DNA from: Bin80 sp965215475
GTDB lineage: Bacteria; Bacteroidota; Rhodothermia; Rhodothermales; Bin80
Direction: 5' to 3'
Assembly: GCA_965215475.1 (NCBI GenBank)
Contig: OZ244061.1
Span: 2,418,001 to 2,482,000 of the forward strand
DNA: 64,000 nucleotides
Shown here in pieces: positions 18,026 through 27,396 of this stretch (the first letter of the stretch is position 1; the number at the start of each line of letters is the position of its first letter). Made by a program: the position numbers and the translations under genes. Under the pieces are notes generated by a model. The model had not been told where the DNA came from, did no database searches, and saw only the letters and a program-made list of their open reading frames with translations.

Positions 18026-19627
18026 ATGCAGTTTGCTTCGGTTGATTATGTAGTTTTTGGGGCATACTGCTTCCTCATTGTTTCGCTGGGACTTTGGGTG
18101 TCCCGGAGCAAGAAAGGGCACATTCGAGATGCCGAAGATTACTTTCTTGCAAGTAAGTCTCTTCCGTGGTGGGCCATTGGCGCCTCGCTCATTGCGTCCA
18201 ATATTTCTGCGGAGCAGTTTATTGGAATGTCAGGGTCTGGTTTCCGGTTGGGGTTGGCCATTGCCACGTACGAATGGATGGCAGCCATCACACTGCTTCT
18301 GGTCGCTTGGCTATTTATTCCGATCTATTTGAAGAAGGGGATCTACACGATGCCCCAATTTCTGGAATCGCGCTATGATGCACGTGTTCGGACACTTCTG
18401 GCAGTTTTTTGGCTTCTAGTGTATGTATTTGTAAATCTAACTTCGGTCGTATATCTAGGTGCTCTTGCCTTAGAAGGAATCATGGGGGTTACCCTTTGGC
18501 AGGGTGTGCTTGCACTTGCAGTTTTTGCCACGGTTTACAGCGTTTACGGAGGCCTCAAAGCGGTCGCATGGACCGATGTAGTTCAGGTCTGTTTCCTGAT
18601 TGGAGGAGGGCTATTGACTACGATCCTTGCGCTGAATGCGTACAGTGGAGGTGAGGGTATGTTTGCCGGCTTTGCAAAGCTACTTGACGAAGTGCCGGAC
18701 CGCTTTAACATGATCCTTCAGCAAGGCGAGCTTCTCTACACGGACGACGAAGGGATCCAGCAGGATGCTTGGGAATTGCTTCCTGGGATTGGAGTTCTTG
18801 TCGGTGGAATGTGGGTTGCAAATCTATTTTACTGGGGGTGCAACCAGTACATTATTCAGCGCACCCTGGCGGCACCGACTCTTCGTGAAGCGCAGCGAGG
18901 GGTTGCATTTGCAGGTTTTTTGAAGCTACTTCTTCCTTTGATCGTGGTGATCCCTGGAATCATTGCGTATGCGCTTTCGGCTGAAATCGAGACTGCAGAT
19001 AAGGCGTATCCATGGCTGTTGAATGAATATGTTGGTTCAGGCCTGAAAGGGTTGACGTTTGCCGCATTGATCGCTGCGATCGTATCCTCACTTGCTTCAA
19101 TGATGAATAGTACGAGTACCATCTTTACGATGGACCTGTATCGAAACTATATTCGTCCAAATGCTAGCCAACAGGACCTGGTTCGTACGGGGCGGGTGGT
19201 TGCACTGGTAAGTATGGCGATCGCCGCGGTGTTGGCACCACAGTTGGCATCTCTTGATCAGGTCTTCCAGTATATCCAGGAATATACAGGCTTTGTGAGC
19301 CCGGGGGTTTTGGCAATTTTTGTTCTGGGATTGTTTTGGAGAAAGGCAACTCCCAATGCCGCATTGATCTCCGCCGTGTTCAGCATTCCTTTGTCTGCCC
19401 TTATAAAATGGCTTCTTCCTGGTATGCCATTTATAGATCGGATGGGATGGGTATTTGTAATTTCTGTAGTACTGATTGTTGTTGTATCATTGATTGAAGG
19501 AAAAGGGAAAGATAGTAGCAAAGGTATCCGTTTGGGGCGCAATATTATTCAAACGGATCCAGTATTTGCAATTCTGTCTTTTGCGATTCTGGCGATCACT
19601 ACGGCGTTGTATGTAATTTTCTGGTAG
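18026..19627 (+). CDS. vSGLT-like sodium/sugar symporter (SSS family)
   Basis: About 533 residues, 13-14 membrane helices. Segments GLAIATYEWMAAITLL, KKGIYTMPQFLESRYDARVRTLLAVFWLLVYVFVNLTSVVYLGALALE, VYSVYGGLKAVAWTDVVQV and NQYIIQRTLAA closely follow the pattern of the Vibrio sodium/galactose symporter and SLC5 sugar transporters. A hexose or related sugar is therefore the likely substrate, taken up with sodium. It lies 60 bases after the ActP-like gene on the same strand. A terminator-like hairpin lies about 180 bases downstream. Confidence 0.88.
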   Translation: MQFASVDYVVFGAYCFLIVSLGLWVSRSKKGHIRDAEDYFLASKSLPWWAIGASLIASNISAEQFIGMSGSGFRLGLAIATYEWMAAITLLLVAWLFIPIYLKKGIYTMPQFLESRYDARVRTLLAVFWLLVYVFVNLTSVVYLGALALEGIMGVTLWQGVLALAVFATVYSVYGGLKAVAWTDVVQVCFLIGGGLLTTILALNAYSGGEGMFAGFAKLLDEVPDRFNMILQQGELLYTDDEGIQQDAWELLPGIGVLVGGMWVANLFYWGCNQYIIQRTLAAPTLREAQRGVAFAGFLKLLLPLIVVIPGIIAYALSAEIETADKAYPWLLNEYVGSGLKGLTFAALIAAIVSSLASMMNSTSTIFTMDLYRNYIRPNASQQDLVRTGRVVALVSMAIAAVLAPQLASLDQVFQYIQEYTGFVSPGVLAIFVLGLFWRKATPNAALISAVFSIPLSALIKWLLPGMPFIDRMGWVFVISVVLIVVVSLIEGKGKDSSKGIRLGRNIIQTDPVFAILSFAILAITTALYVIFW

Positions 19628-20089
19628 AAAGATGAAGGGAGGTGTGTGAAACTTTTCTTTCTAAATAAATTCTCAAAGATATCCATGTCTTTGCGATAGG
19701 CATAGCCCCTATATCGATCCACAAAAGTAAGGGGAAAAGATGCCTTTGTAAACCTCTACTACGATTCACAAAATATGCACGAAAGCACCGTCAGAGTGAT
19801 ATTTATCTCCCCAGGAGATGTTTTTGCAAGAGGTTAAAAATGTGAATTATCAAGAAAGTGTTAAATTATTAAAGATTTTTCGTTAAATTAGTGTTGCGTA
19901 TATCCGTTTAATTACAATTTTCGCTCAAGAATAATGAGGCTCATGCCATGAAAACGCTTACATCCCATAATGGGCTGGCGATTGTTTGATAACATGATCT
20001 CTGCCCGATCCTTTTATGAGGCTCGGTAGTAGCGAAAGTAAAATAAAGGGGTAACTAACTTGTTTAATTAGGTAAATGGAGGATTTACT
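19628..20089 (+). promoter_or_regulatory. Long A+T-rich leader upstream of the TonB receptor operon
   Basis: A 462-base stretch without a gene. It contains one intrinsic-terminator-like hairpin (listed separately) and then about 260 A+T-rich bases leading to the receptor gene, with a good ribosome-binding site, GGAGG, about nine bases before its ATG. It probably holds the promoter and untranslated leader of the receptor/T9SS/PorV operon. I see no riboswitch that I can name. Confidence 0.5.
19805..19825 (+). terminator. Rho-independent terminator-like hairpin
   Basis: ATCTCC (19805-19810) and GGAGAT (19814-19819) form a perfect six-base stem with a three-base loop, followed one base later by five T residues. 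It could end transcription from the symporter gene about 180 bases upstream. Alternatively it could act as an attenuator in the leader of the receptor operon downstream. The short stem keeps confidence moderate. Confidence 0.55.
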
Positions 20090-23000
20090 ATGAGATTTAA
20101 ACTGCTAATCGGCTTAACAGCATTAATGCTGGTCACCACATTAGTACTACTCACCATGCCCATGGCATTTGCTCAGCAGGGCAAGATTGATGGGGTCGTC
20201 ATCGATGCTACGACAGGAGAGACGATTCCTGGCGCAAGTGTGATTATTGAGGGTACTGCCCAAGGTGCAGCCACTCAGGTAGATGGGTACTATTTCATCA
20301 ATAATGTTCGCCCCGGGACGTACACGCTGGTGGTTTCCTTTGTTGGATTTATCACGCAGCGGGTTGAGGGAGTTCGGGTTTCTACTGGGTTGACGACGAC
20401 CAAAGAAATCCAACTCAACGAGGAAGCACTTGGGATGGACGAAATTGTGGTCTTGAGTGAACGTCCAATTATTCAGTTAGATGTCTCTGCGAATGTTTCG
20501 AGTCTCAACTCAGAGGCATTTGAAGACCTCCCCGTTGCCGGAGTCACCGAAGTACTTGATCTCCAAGCAGGAATTGAACCTGGACTTCGTGTACGTGGGA
20601 CTGGAATAGATCAAGTGGCTTTTATTGTGGATGGCATGAGCCTGCGCACGGGGCGCTCAAGTCAGCCCTTTACAAACATTAGCTACACAGCTCTAGAGGA
20701 AGTTCAAGTGCAAACGGGAGGATTCAATGCAGAGTATGGAAATGTTCGTAGCGGGATTGTAAATGTCACCACCAAAGATCCATCCAGAACGAGGTACACG
20801 GTTGATGCCATTTATCGCTATGAACCTGTCCAAGCCAAAGCTCTTGAAGCACTCGGAGGAATGTCGCTGGATAATTGTACCTATCCTACCACACAGGGAG
20901 ACTGTGACAGTTGGTTCATCCGTCCGTTCCTGGACCCGGAGGTTGCTTGGGAGGGTACATCTAGTGGGGCGTGGGATTCCTACACACAGAACCAATACAA
21001 TGCATTTGAGGGATGGAACGCTCTTGCTGAGCGGTTGGTGAACGACGAAAAATTTGATGTTACCCCCCAAGATATGCAGAACTATTTCAAGCATACGCAC
21101 CGCAAGGATAACGAGATTACCAAGCCTGACTATGAGGTAGATGTGACCGTTGCAGGGCCGCTGGTTCCAGGTTTCAGTGACAAACTGGGCGGTTTACGTT
21201 TTTCAGCTTCTTATCGAGGAACTCAAACGGCCTACCTTTATCCTCAGACGCGTGATGCGTTTACGTCTCAAACCATTCAAGGTAAGATCATCTCGAATGT
21301 GAGGCCGGGTATGAAACTTAGTGTGCAGGGAATGAAGGGGATTGAGCGGGGGATCAACCAAAATCAGGGGACTGCCGATCTTCGGATGTACAATGGAAGC
21401 ATACCTGCATATCCATGGTGGGGGACAGGCTCAGAAACCGTTGATGATATTAATCGTCGAGGGCGTGTGATTTTTTCGGACGGTGCATTCCCACTTGCCA
21501 ATATAGATCATACGATGATCGGAGCAACCTTCACACATACCCTAAGTGCGAGTACTTTTTATGAAGTAAATCTTCAGAATATTTCTTCGAAATATCGCAG
21601 TCATTTCCCGAATCTCCGTGATGGTTCTTATATCGAGAACAGTCAATTTTTCCCAGTCCCCTATACGAATAATTTCGGGCGATTGACGGATGCCGGAGAA
21701 CAAAATAGGGATCAAGTGACCTGCTTTGGTGGGGCTAGCGACATCAATGGAGATGGAACGATCCTTCCCTATTGTGTGGGGGAGGAGCCGTTTGGATTTT
21801 TAGGTCAAGGGGGAAACCTTTTAGGTGGAGCAGAAACCACAGGTGGTCACTGGGTCAAAACTCGCGATACGTCCGATGTAAGCGTTTTTACTGGACGATT
21901 TGATCTGACCAGCCAAGTCACTCGCGTGTTACAGATTAAAACGGGTGCTGAACTCATTATCAGTGATTTTGATCTCAACTATAAGAGAGTGAATCTCGCA
22001 CTGATTGGGCCTGAGCCTGAGCAAGACTTCCCATTCCAACGTCAGCCAATTCAAGGTGCAGCCTATGCACAGGGGAAACTGGAATTTCAGGGGATGATTG
22101 CCAATCTGGGAGTTCGGGTAGATTTCTTTGATGCCAATACGGCTTGGTGGGTTGCTGAAAATCCATATGATCAGGCGTTTCGGCAGCGTGCGGATGAGCT
22201 GGATGAACTTCTGCAGAAGGAAGACCCAGACGCACAGATCTACATCAGTCCTCGTATCGGAGTTTCATTCCCAATCTCCAATAACAGCAAGCTATATTTC
22301 AACTATGGTCACTTCCGTCAGGTGCTACGTCCGTTTGATGTATTTGGGGTGAGGCAATCCCGCAACGGAGGAATTGATATTCTGGGGAACCCGGACCATC
22401 CAATGATGCAGACGGTCGCGTATGAGTTAGGGTTTGACCAGAACCTGTTTGATCAGTATCTCCTTCGGATTAGTGGATTCTATAAAGATATCCGTAATCA
22501 ACCCCGAGGGGTCACCTATAATGGACTCGGTGGTGTGGTGAATTACCAAATTGTACAGCCTTGGCATTATGAAGATATTCGTGGAGCAGAGGTTACTCTC
22601 ACCAAGTTGAGAGGAAACTGGATCCGAGGATTTGTGAACTATACCTTCCTCCAGACCAAGAGTGGTACTTTTGGATACGGTCGCTTTAACGAGAATACAT
22701 TCCAGCAACGAGTCTATCTGCGAACATCCACCGATTATCGCCTTTCGGCACCGCTTGCCGAGCCATTTGCTCGTGCAAACCTACTTTTTTTGACGCCAAG
22801 CAGTTTTGTACCACAACTTCTCAACGGTGCATTGCTTGGGGATTGGCGAGTGAGTCTATTGGGTGAGTGGCGTGCAGGTAGTCAGTGGACCTGGGCGGGT
22901 GGTGGTGGTGCACCGCCGGAACTCCAGCAGAATGTGCGCTGGCGTAGCTATTGGAACTTTGATCTTCGTTTTACGAAGCATATTAATACGCGTTATGGAG

Positions 23001-23488
23001 GTGCACAGGTTTTCCTAGATGTTGCGAACTTGTTTAATCGCCGTCATCTTTACAGTTCAACGGGGTTCCATCCAGACGGTCGAGATTTCGATCGCTATAT
23101 GTGGTCACTGCATCTGCCGGGAGATATTTATGATCAGTTAAATAATGTGGATGCATCTTTGCCCTATGCAGAAAAGCAGAACCTCCCGTATATCTGGGTG
23201 CCGGGTAAGGATCGTCCTGGAGTATTTCGTCGTCCTGATGTAGCTTATCAGCCGATTGAGGCTTCAAAATCGCTAGACAGCGTCACTGATCCGAATACTT
23301 CCGCATGGTATTGGGCCGCGGATACAGGGACCTACTCACGATGGAATGGATCTAGTTTTGAAGAGGTACCAAGGGATCAGGTCAATAAGGTACTTGAGGA
23401 CAAAGCGTATATTGATATGCCCAATCTCCGATTCAATACGTTTCTGAATAATCGGCGGATCACCTTGGGGATTCGCGTAACCTTATAG
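20090..23488 (+). CDS. TonB-dependent outer-membrane receptor with carboxypeptidase-like N-terminal domain
   Basis: About 1,132 residues. A signal peptide (residues 1-28, ending MAFAQ) is followed by a CarboxypepD_reg-like beta-sandwich at about 30-115 (IDGVVIDATTGETIPGASVIIEGT … VDGYYFINNVRPGTYTL), a plug domain at about 120-230 (VTEVLDLQAGIEPGLRVRGTG … FIVDGM … VQTGGFNAEYGNVRSGIVNVTTKD), and an outer-membrane beta barrel to the C-terminus (FLNNRRITLGIRVTL). No conventional SusD partner follows; instead a T9SS-exported protein and a PorV-like protein do. The substrate is unknown. A consensus GGAGG ribosome-binding site supports the start. A strong hairpin follows the stop codon. Confidence 0.93.
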   Translation: MRFKLLIGLTALMLVTTLVLLTMPMAFAQQGKIDGVVIDATTGETIPGASVIIEGTAQGAATQVDGYYFINNVRPGTYTLVVSFVGFITQRVEGVRVSTGLTTTKEIQLNEEALGMDEIVVLSERPIIQLDVSANVSSLNSEAFEDLPVAGVTEVLDLQAGIEPGLRVRGTGIDQVAFIVDGMSLRTGRSSQPFTNISYTALEEVQVQTGGFNAEYGNVRSGIVNVTTKDPSRTRYTVDAIYRYEPVQAKALEALGGMSLDNCTYPTTQGDCDSWFIRPFLDPEVAWEGTSSGAWDSYTQNQYNAFEGWNALAERLVNDEKFDVTPQDMQNYFKHTHRKDNEITKPDYEVDVTVAGPLVPGFSDKLGGLRFSASYRGTQTAYLYPQTRDAFTSQTIQGKIISNVRPGMKLSVQGMKGIERGINQNQGTADLRMYNGSIPAYPWWGTGSETVDDINRRGRVIFSDGAFPLANIDHTMIGATFTHTLSASTFYEVNLQNISSKYRSHFPNLRDGSYIENSQFFPVPYTNNFGRLTDAGEQNRDQVTCFGGASDINGDGTILPYCVGEEPFGFLGQGGNLLGGAETTGGHWVKTRDTSDVSVFTGRFDLTSQVTRVLQIKTGAELIISDFDLNYKRVNLALIGPEPEQDFPFQRQPIQGAAYAQGKLEFQGMIANLGVRVDFFDANTAWWVAENPYDQAFRQRADELDELLQKEDPDAQIYISPRIGVSFPISNNSKLYFNYGHFRQVLRPFDVFGVRQSRNGGIDILGNPDHPMMQTVAYELGFDQNLFDQYLLRISGFYKDIRNQPRGVTYNGLGGVVNYQIVQPWHYEDIRGAEVTLTKLRGNWIRGFVNYTFLQTKSGTFGYGRFNENTFQQRVYLRTSTDYRLSAPLAEPFARANLLFLTPSSFVPQLLNGALLGDWRVSLLGEWRAGSQWTWAGGGGAPPELQQNVRWRSYWNFDLRFTKHINTRYGGAQVFLDVANLFNRRHLYSSTGFHPDGRDFDRYMWSLHLPGDIYDQLNNVDASLPYAEKQNLPYIWVPGKDRPGVFRRPDVAYQPIEASKSLDSVTDPNTSAWYWAADTGTYSRWNGSSFEEVPRDQVNKVLEDKAYIDMPNLRFNTFLNNRRITLGIRVTL

Positions 23489-23500
23489 TTTTCAGTAAAG

Positions 23501-23527
23501 GGCTGCCACCTCTTCGGGGTGGCAGCC
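23501..23527 (+). terminator. 10-bp GC-rich hairpin after the TonB receptor gene
   Basis: GGCTGCCACC (23501-23510) pairs perfectly with GGTGGCAGCC (23518-23527) around a seven-base loop, 13 bases after the receptor stop codon. No T run follows, so it may act as an RNA-stability or partial-termination element between the receptor and the next gene rather than a full intrinsic terminator. Similar hairpins follow the next two genes. Confidence 0.65.
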
Positions 23528-23561
23528 TGCTGAGGAACCTAAAAACTTGACAAACAAGTTC

Positions 23562-25901
23562 ATGAAAATTACTTATCATTTCAGAGCATTAACCATCGGC
23601 GTGTTTTTGTTCGTGCTTACGCCAGCCGTTGCGATGTCACAGTTCACCGCTCAGTGGTTGGATATTGGTACATTTCATAATACATTCACTGAATCTGGAG
23701 CGCAGGACGAGACGAATGGTTCCGCACCCAATGGTTTGGAGTGGCCTGCGATCCTTAGAGGGAGTAGTCATTTCACTGCTGCTGCATTTTGGGTTGGAAC
23801 CAAAGATTGGACAGATTCTGAGGGTGAAAATTACCCATATTTTGTGGCGAGAATTGGCCCACGAACTGCTGGTGCAGATATTACTTTTCCTGTACAAAAT
23901 CGACTTATCAGTAAAACAGAGGATACCGTTGTGGAGGTAGATGGGTCAACATCATTTGATAATGTTGCCATCGTAGAGGTTGACCCTTCCATTCCAGCGG
24001 ATCGTATGATTCACAATATTCATAATATGTATGTGGGAATTACCGTAGATCGTAAGGCTTATGCTTATGTAAATCAAGCACACGATGATTATAATATCAT
24101 TGAATATGTCTACACAAATACAGGGAATGTAGACGGAGATGAAGACATTGAATTGCCTGACCAAACTTTGAAGGATACTTATTTTTTCTGGATTCACCGT
24201 TGGAGGGGAAGTGAACAAGCGGCTTGGGCTGTCAGTGGCGGGCAGGTTTGGGGCAAATTCAGTATGATTGATGTTGTTGGTGATGGGCATGCGGATTACC
24301 CGATCTCGTTTACATCTCAGTATCTATGGATTGGAATTGATCCTGAAACTCAGGCTGAATATGATCGCTTTGGTGGACCACTGTTTTTACCAGGGGATGT
24401 ATTCCCGCCAGGGGATACGATCGGGCGTTTATCCGGTGCTTCATTTATAGGACGAACGACGATTCATGCGGACAATTCTCCGACGGATCCCACATACACT
24501 CGCTGTACGACGGCTACGATTAATACCTGTCAGCCATCTACCATGGGATTCATGGACCAAGATGAGAAGTTGACATCAGACGGAAGCCCGCACGAAGATT
24601 ATTATGAGTGGGGCATTCGGACACGGGAAAACCCGGATCGTGTTGCAGGAGGATCTGCTCAGATGTACCCTCATTATGCAGACAGGATTGAACCTACAGG
24701 CATATTTTGGGAGCCGAAAAACGATTCTTCCACTGGAAAACAAGGAGGACATGCCCCGACAACAGCCTATGGCCCATACGACATAGCTCCTGGAGAAAGT
24801 ATTCGAATTGTCCTTGTTGAGGGAATTGGTGGATTATCGATTGATGCGAGTGTCAGGATTGGTCGAGCGTTCAAGTTGGGGGGGGATAATCGAGATTCAA
24901 AACTCATTCGCTATGACGCAAACGGGGATGGTAGAATTCAGACAGGTGACTTTGATTACAGCATTCGTCAGATGGATACCGATGGAGATGGCATGTTTGA
25001 CACCTTCGGTCACGGATTGGAAGAGATGACTAAAAATCAATGGGTATTAACGGCAAGGGATTCTTTGTTCTTGATCACTCAACGCGGACTGAACCTGTAT
25101 GCAGCCAGCAATGGCATGACGACTTATCCGATTCCAGAGGCTCCTCATGCTCCTACCAATCTTACCGTTGTGGGGCGACCGGATAAGGTTGAACTCACTT
25201 GGACAAATCCTGCTGGCGGGCCGACTAGAACGGCATGGCGGTTATATCGTACTTCGCGATTTGAGGATAATATATACGAGAATTGTTTCAATCTTGATTC
25301 ACGGCAATTTATTGACGGATCGAACGCGTCAGATCCGGGTGATCTGTCTTCAACTCAACAAGTCCATTGTGAATATGATCTCGTCGCAGATCTTGGACCA
25401 GGTGCAGCGTCGTACGAAGATACGGATCTGAACAGGGGCACGGATTATTATTATTATTTGCAGGCGATTGGTGAATCGCAGCCGGTTGATCTGGATGGGA
25501 TTAACGGAACACCGACTGGTGCTCCGCTTCGTAGCTCTCGCTATCTCACACAGACGTATCTTCCCGTGAACCTTAAGCGTTCTCCTTATGGAGCCACAGG
25601 TACAGTGGCGGATGCACGTATTGTACCGAATCCAGTGAACCTTGGATCGGACTCAACAATACGGTTTGACCAAGAGGATCGCGTGGCATTCTTCAACATC
25701 CCGGGGAATTGCACGATCAAGATCTATACCGAAATCGGTGAACTGGTCCATACCATTGAACATAATGACGGGAGTGGTGACGAACTGTGGAACTTGACAA
25801 CTGCATCTCGACAGCTACTGGTTAGTGGCATTTATATTGCGGTCATAACCGATGAGGATACAGGTGATGAAGCCATCCAGAAATTCACGGTAATCCGGTA
25901 G
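23562..25901 (+). CDS. Secreted protein with FN3-like and T9SS C-terminal sorting domains (function unknown)
   Basis: About 779 residues. A signal peptide (LTIGVFLFVLTPAVAMSQ) precedes a large region I do not recognise. Around residues 450-490 there is a calcium-loop-like stretch (DANGDGRIQTGDFDY, then DTDGDGMFD), followed at about 530-620 by a fibronectin-III-like domain (APTNLTVVGRPDKVELTWTNP). The last roughly 85 residues have the T9SS type A pattern (KIYTEIGELVHTI … SGIYIAVITD … QKFTVIR). The start could also be TTG at 23547, which is better spaced from an upstream GAGG. It lies between the TonB receptor and the PorV-like gene. A run of eight G residues (24878-24885) sits in the coding sequence. 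Confidence 0.8.
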   Translation: MKITYHFRALTIGVFLFVLTPAVAMSQFTAQWLDIGTFHNTFTESGAQDETNGSAPNGLEWPAILRGSSHFTAAAFWVGTKDWTDSEGENYPYFVARIGPRTAGADITFPVQNRLISKTEDTVVEVDGSTSFDNVAIVEVDPSIPADRMIHNIHNMYVGITVDRKAYAYVNQAHDDYNIIEYVYTNTGNVDGDEDIELPDQTLKDTYFFWIHRWRGSEQAAWAVSGGQVWGKFSMIDVVGDGHADYPISFTSQYLWIGIDPETQAEYDRFGGPLFLPGDVFPPGDTIGRLSGASFIGRTTIHADNSPTDPTYTRCTTATINTCQPSTMGFMDQDEKLTSDGSPHEDYYEWGIRTRENPDRVAGGSAQMYPHYADRIEPTGIFWEPKNDSSTGKQGGHAPTTAYGPYDIAPGESIRIVLVEGIGGLSIDASVRIGRAFKLGGDNRDSKLIRYDANGDGRIQTGDFDYSIRQMDTDGDGMFDTFGHGLEEMTKNQWVLTARDSLFLITQRGLNLYAASNGMTTYPIPEAPHAPTNLTVVGRPDKVELTWTNPAGGPTRTAWRLYRTSRFEDNIYENCFNLDSRQFIDGSNASDPGDLSSTQQVHCEYDLVADLGPGAASYEDTDLNRGTDYYYYLQAIGESQPVDLDGINGTPTGAPLRSSRYLTQTYLPVNLKRSPYGATGTVADARIVPNPVNLGSDSTIRFDQEDRVAFFNIPGNCTIKIYTEIGELVHTIEHNDGSGDELWNLTTASRQLLVSGIYIAVITDEDTGDEAIQKFTVIR

Positions 25902-25910
25902 ATGTGGCTC

Positions 25911-25938
25911 TGCGCTGCGCTATGTTCAGTGCGGCGCA
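25911..25938 (+). terminator. GC-rich hairpin after the T9SS cargo gene
   Basis: TGCGCTGCGC (25911-25920) pairs with GTGCGGCGCA (25929-25938), ten pairs including two G-T wobbles, with an eight-base loop. It begins nine bases after the stop codon and has no T tract. It is the second of three stable hairpins that punctuate this operon. Confidence 0.55.
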
Positions 25939-25965
25939 GGCTCATCACCCTAAGAAAACAATAAA

Positions 25966-27033
25966 ATGAAAAAGTATACCTTCTTTTCTACGTTGACGAT
26001 CCTTACCCTAGTGTTTTGTGGGGTATCAATGTCTTATGGCCAGGCAGGTCTAACGCCGGATACGGAAGTGGAAACAGATAAGCGAGCCCAGGCGGGTATG
26101 AAGTTTCTGAGTGTGTCTGTGGATGCACGGGCATCAGCCATTGGTTCTGCCATGACGGCCGAACTGACTGGTTCCTCTGTATCCATGTTCTATAACCCCG
26201 CGAGTATGGGGTTTATGTCTGGGCGCATGTCTGCGTCCGCGACGAATATGTCATTCATTGCAGATATCGGATATACGCAGGCCAGTGTGGCTTTCCGTCC
26301 AACTTCATCCGCGAATTATGGTGTGGTAGGCGTTTCGATCGTTTCCGTTGATTATGGTGATTTTTACCACACGATTCGCGCAAACAATGATGATGGATTT
26401 ATCGAAAATGGCACCTACAGTCCAACGGCATTATCCGTTGGAATTGGGTATGCTAGATCTTTCGGCGATCGCTTTTCCGCGGGCGCAAATATCAAGCTTG
26501 CCTTCCAAGACATTGGTTCAGGATTTGCAACCTCACAGGATTTTGATTCGGGAGTCATTGCCACGACCCAGGATTACAGTGTCCGAACGGTTGCCTATGA
26601 TTTTGGTATTGTATACGCAACCGGGTTCGAGAGCTTGGTGATCGGGATGAGTGCTCGCAACTTTGCACAAGAGCAGAGCTATGTGCGTGAACGATTTGAA
26701 TTGCCACTGACGTTCCAGATTGGGATGTCCATGAACCTGGTGGATCTCACTTCGATTGACCCAGATATGCACAGCATGAAATTGCATGTGGATGCGCAGC
26801 GTCCACGTGACTTTGCCGAGCATGTTCGCTTTGGACTGGAGTACACCCTTATGAATATCGTGTCGTTACGTGGAGGGTTTGAGCAATTGGGAGTTAGTGA
26901 AGAACAAGGGTTCAGTGCCGGTGCAGGACTGCGATATGGATTCGGTGGATTCAACGTTGGAGCGGATTATGCTTATACTGATTTCGGTATATTTGGCGCC
27001 GTCAACCGGATTGGACTTCAGATTGGTCTATAG
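25966..27033 (+). CDS. PorV/PorQ-family outer-membrane protein
   Basis: About 355 residues with a signal peptide (residues 1-26, MSYGQ). The segment GMKFLSVSVDARASAIGSAMTAELTGSSVSMFYNPASMGFM is the diagnostic N-terminal pattern of the PorV/PorQ (UPF0164-like) family, and the rest is amphipathic beta strand ending AVNRIGLQIGL, as in FadL-like 14-strand barrels. PorV proteins deliver T9SS substrates to the C-terminal signal peptidase machinery at the cell surface. Its position directly after a T9SS cargo gene suggests a dedicated relationship. Whether it is the main PorV of this organism cannot be told. Confidence 0.85.
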   Translation: MKKYTFFSTLTILTLVFCGVSMSYGQAGLTPDTEVETDKRAQAGMKFLSVSVDARASAIGSAMTAELTGSSVSMFYNPASMGFMSGRMSASATNMSFIADIGYTQASVAFRPTSSANYGVVGVSIVSVDYGDFYHTIRANNDDGFIENGTYSPTALSVGIGYARSFGDRFSAGANIKLAFQDIGSGFATSQDFDSGVIATTQDYSVRTVAYDFGIVYATGFESLVIGMSARNFAQEQSYVRERFELPLTFQIGMSMNLVDLTSIDPDMHSMKLHVDAQRPRDFAEHVRFGLEYTLMNIVSLRGGFEQLGVSEEQGFSAGAGLRYGFGGFNVGADYAYTDFGIFGAVNRIGLQIGL

Positions 27034-27054
27034 ATCTTTTGATCTGACCAATCT
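27020..27054 (+). terminator. Long interrupted hairpin spanning the PorV-like stop codon
   Basis: AGATTGGTC (27020-27028) pairs with GACCAATCT (27046-27054), and inside it AGATC (27032-27036) pairs with GATCT (27041-27045) around a TTTT loop, leaving only a three-base TAT bulge. The stop codon lies within the structure. No U tract follows. It probably terminates or protects the receptor-cargo-PorV transcript. Confidence 0.65.
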
Positions 27055-27396
27055 TGGGTAAAGAAATCATTCAGATTGCAGGCGGAGTGATTTTTAAGAG
27101 AGTCTGTTTTAGGTTTTGAAGAGCGTCCACGGCCTACAAGAACCGTATTGAACTTCTAGACACCGAGATGGCTGACATAACTTCGTCAAAGTTCCGTGAA
27201 GTATTGAATAGGAATTCCTGCTGAAAAATGAGATGCTCGTATATGAGAGGGGAAGAAGGCGAACTTTTTTGGGAACAATAAAAAATCAAGGAGTAGGAAG
27301 ACACACCAAATAGTTTCTCCGCGAACGCCTTTTATTGCCGGGGAACTTTGATGTATCAACGAGTGTTGCTACAGTTTCACCTAAGATTCTGATCTC
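27055..27396 (+). promoter_or_regulatory. Leader of the FN3 surface-protein gene
   Basis: About 340 bases without a gene. It follows the operon-ending hairpin and should contain the promoter of the large FN3 protein. I could not identify a confident promoter or a purine-rich ribosome-binding site immediately before the ATG at 27397. Confidence 0.35.
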
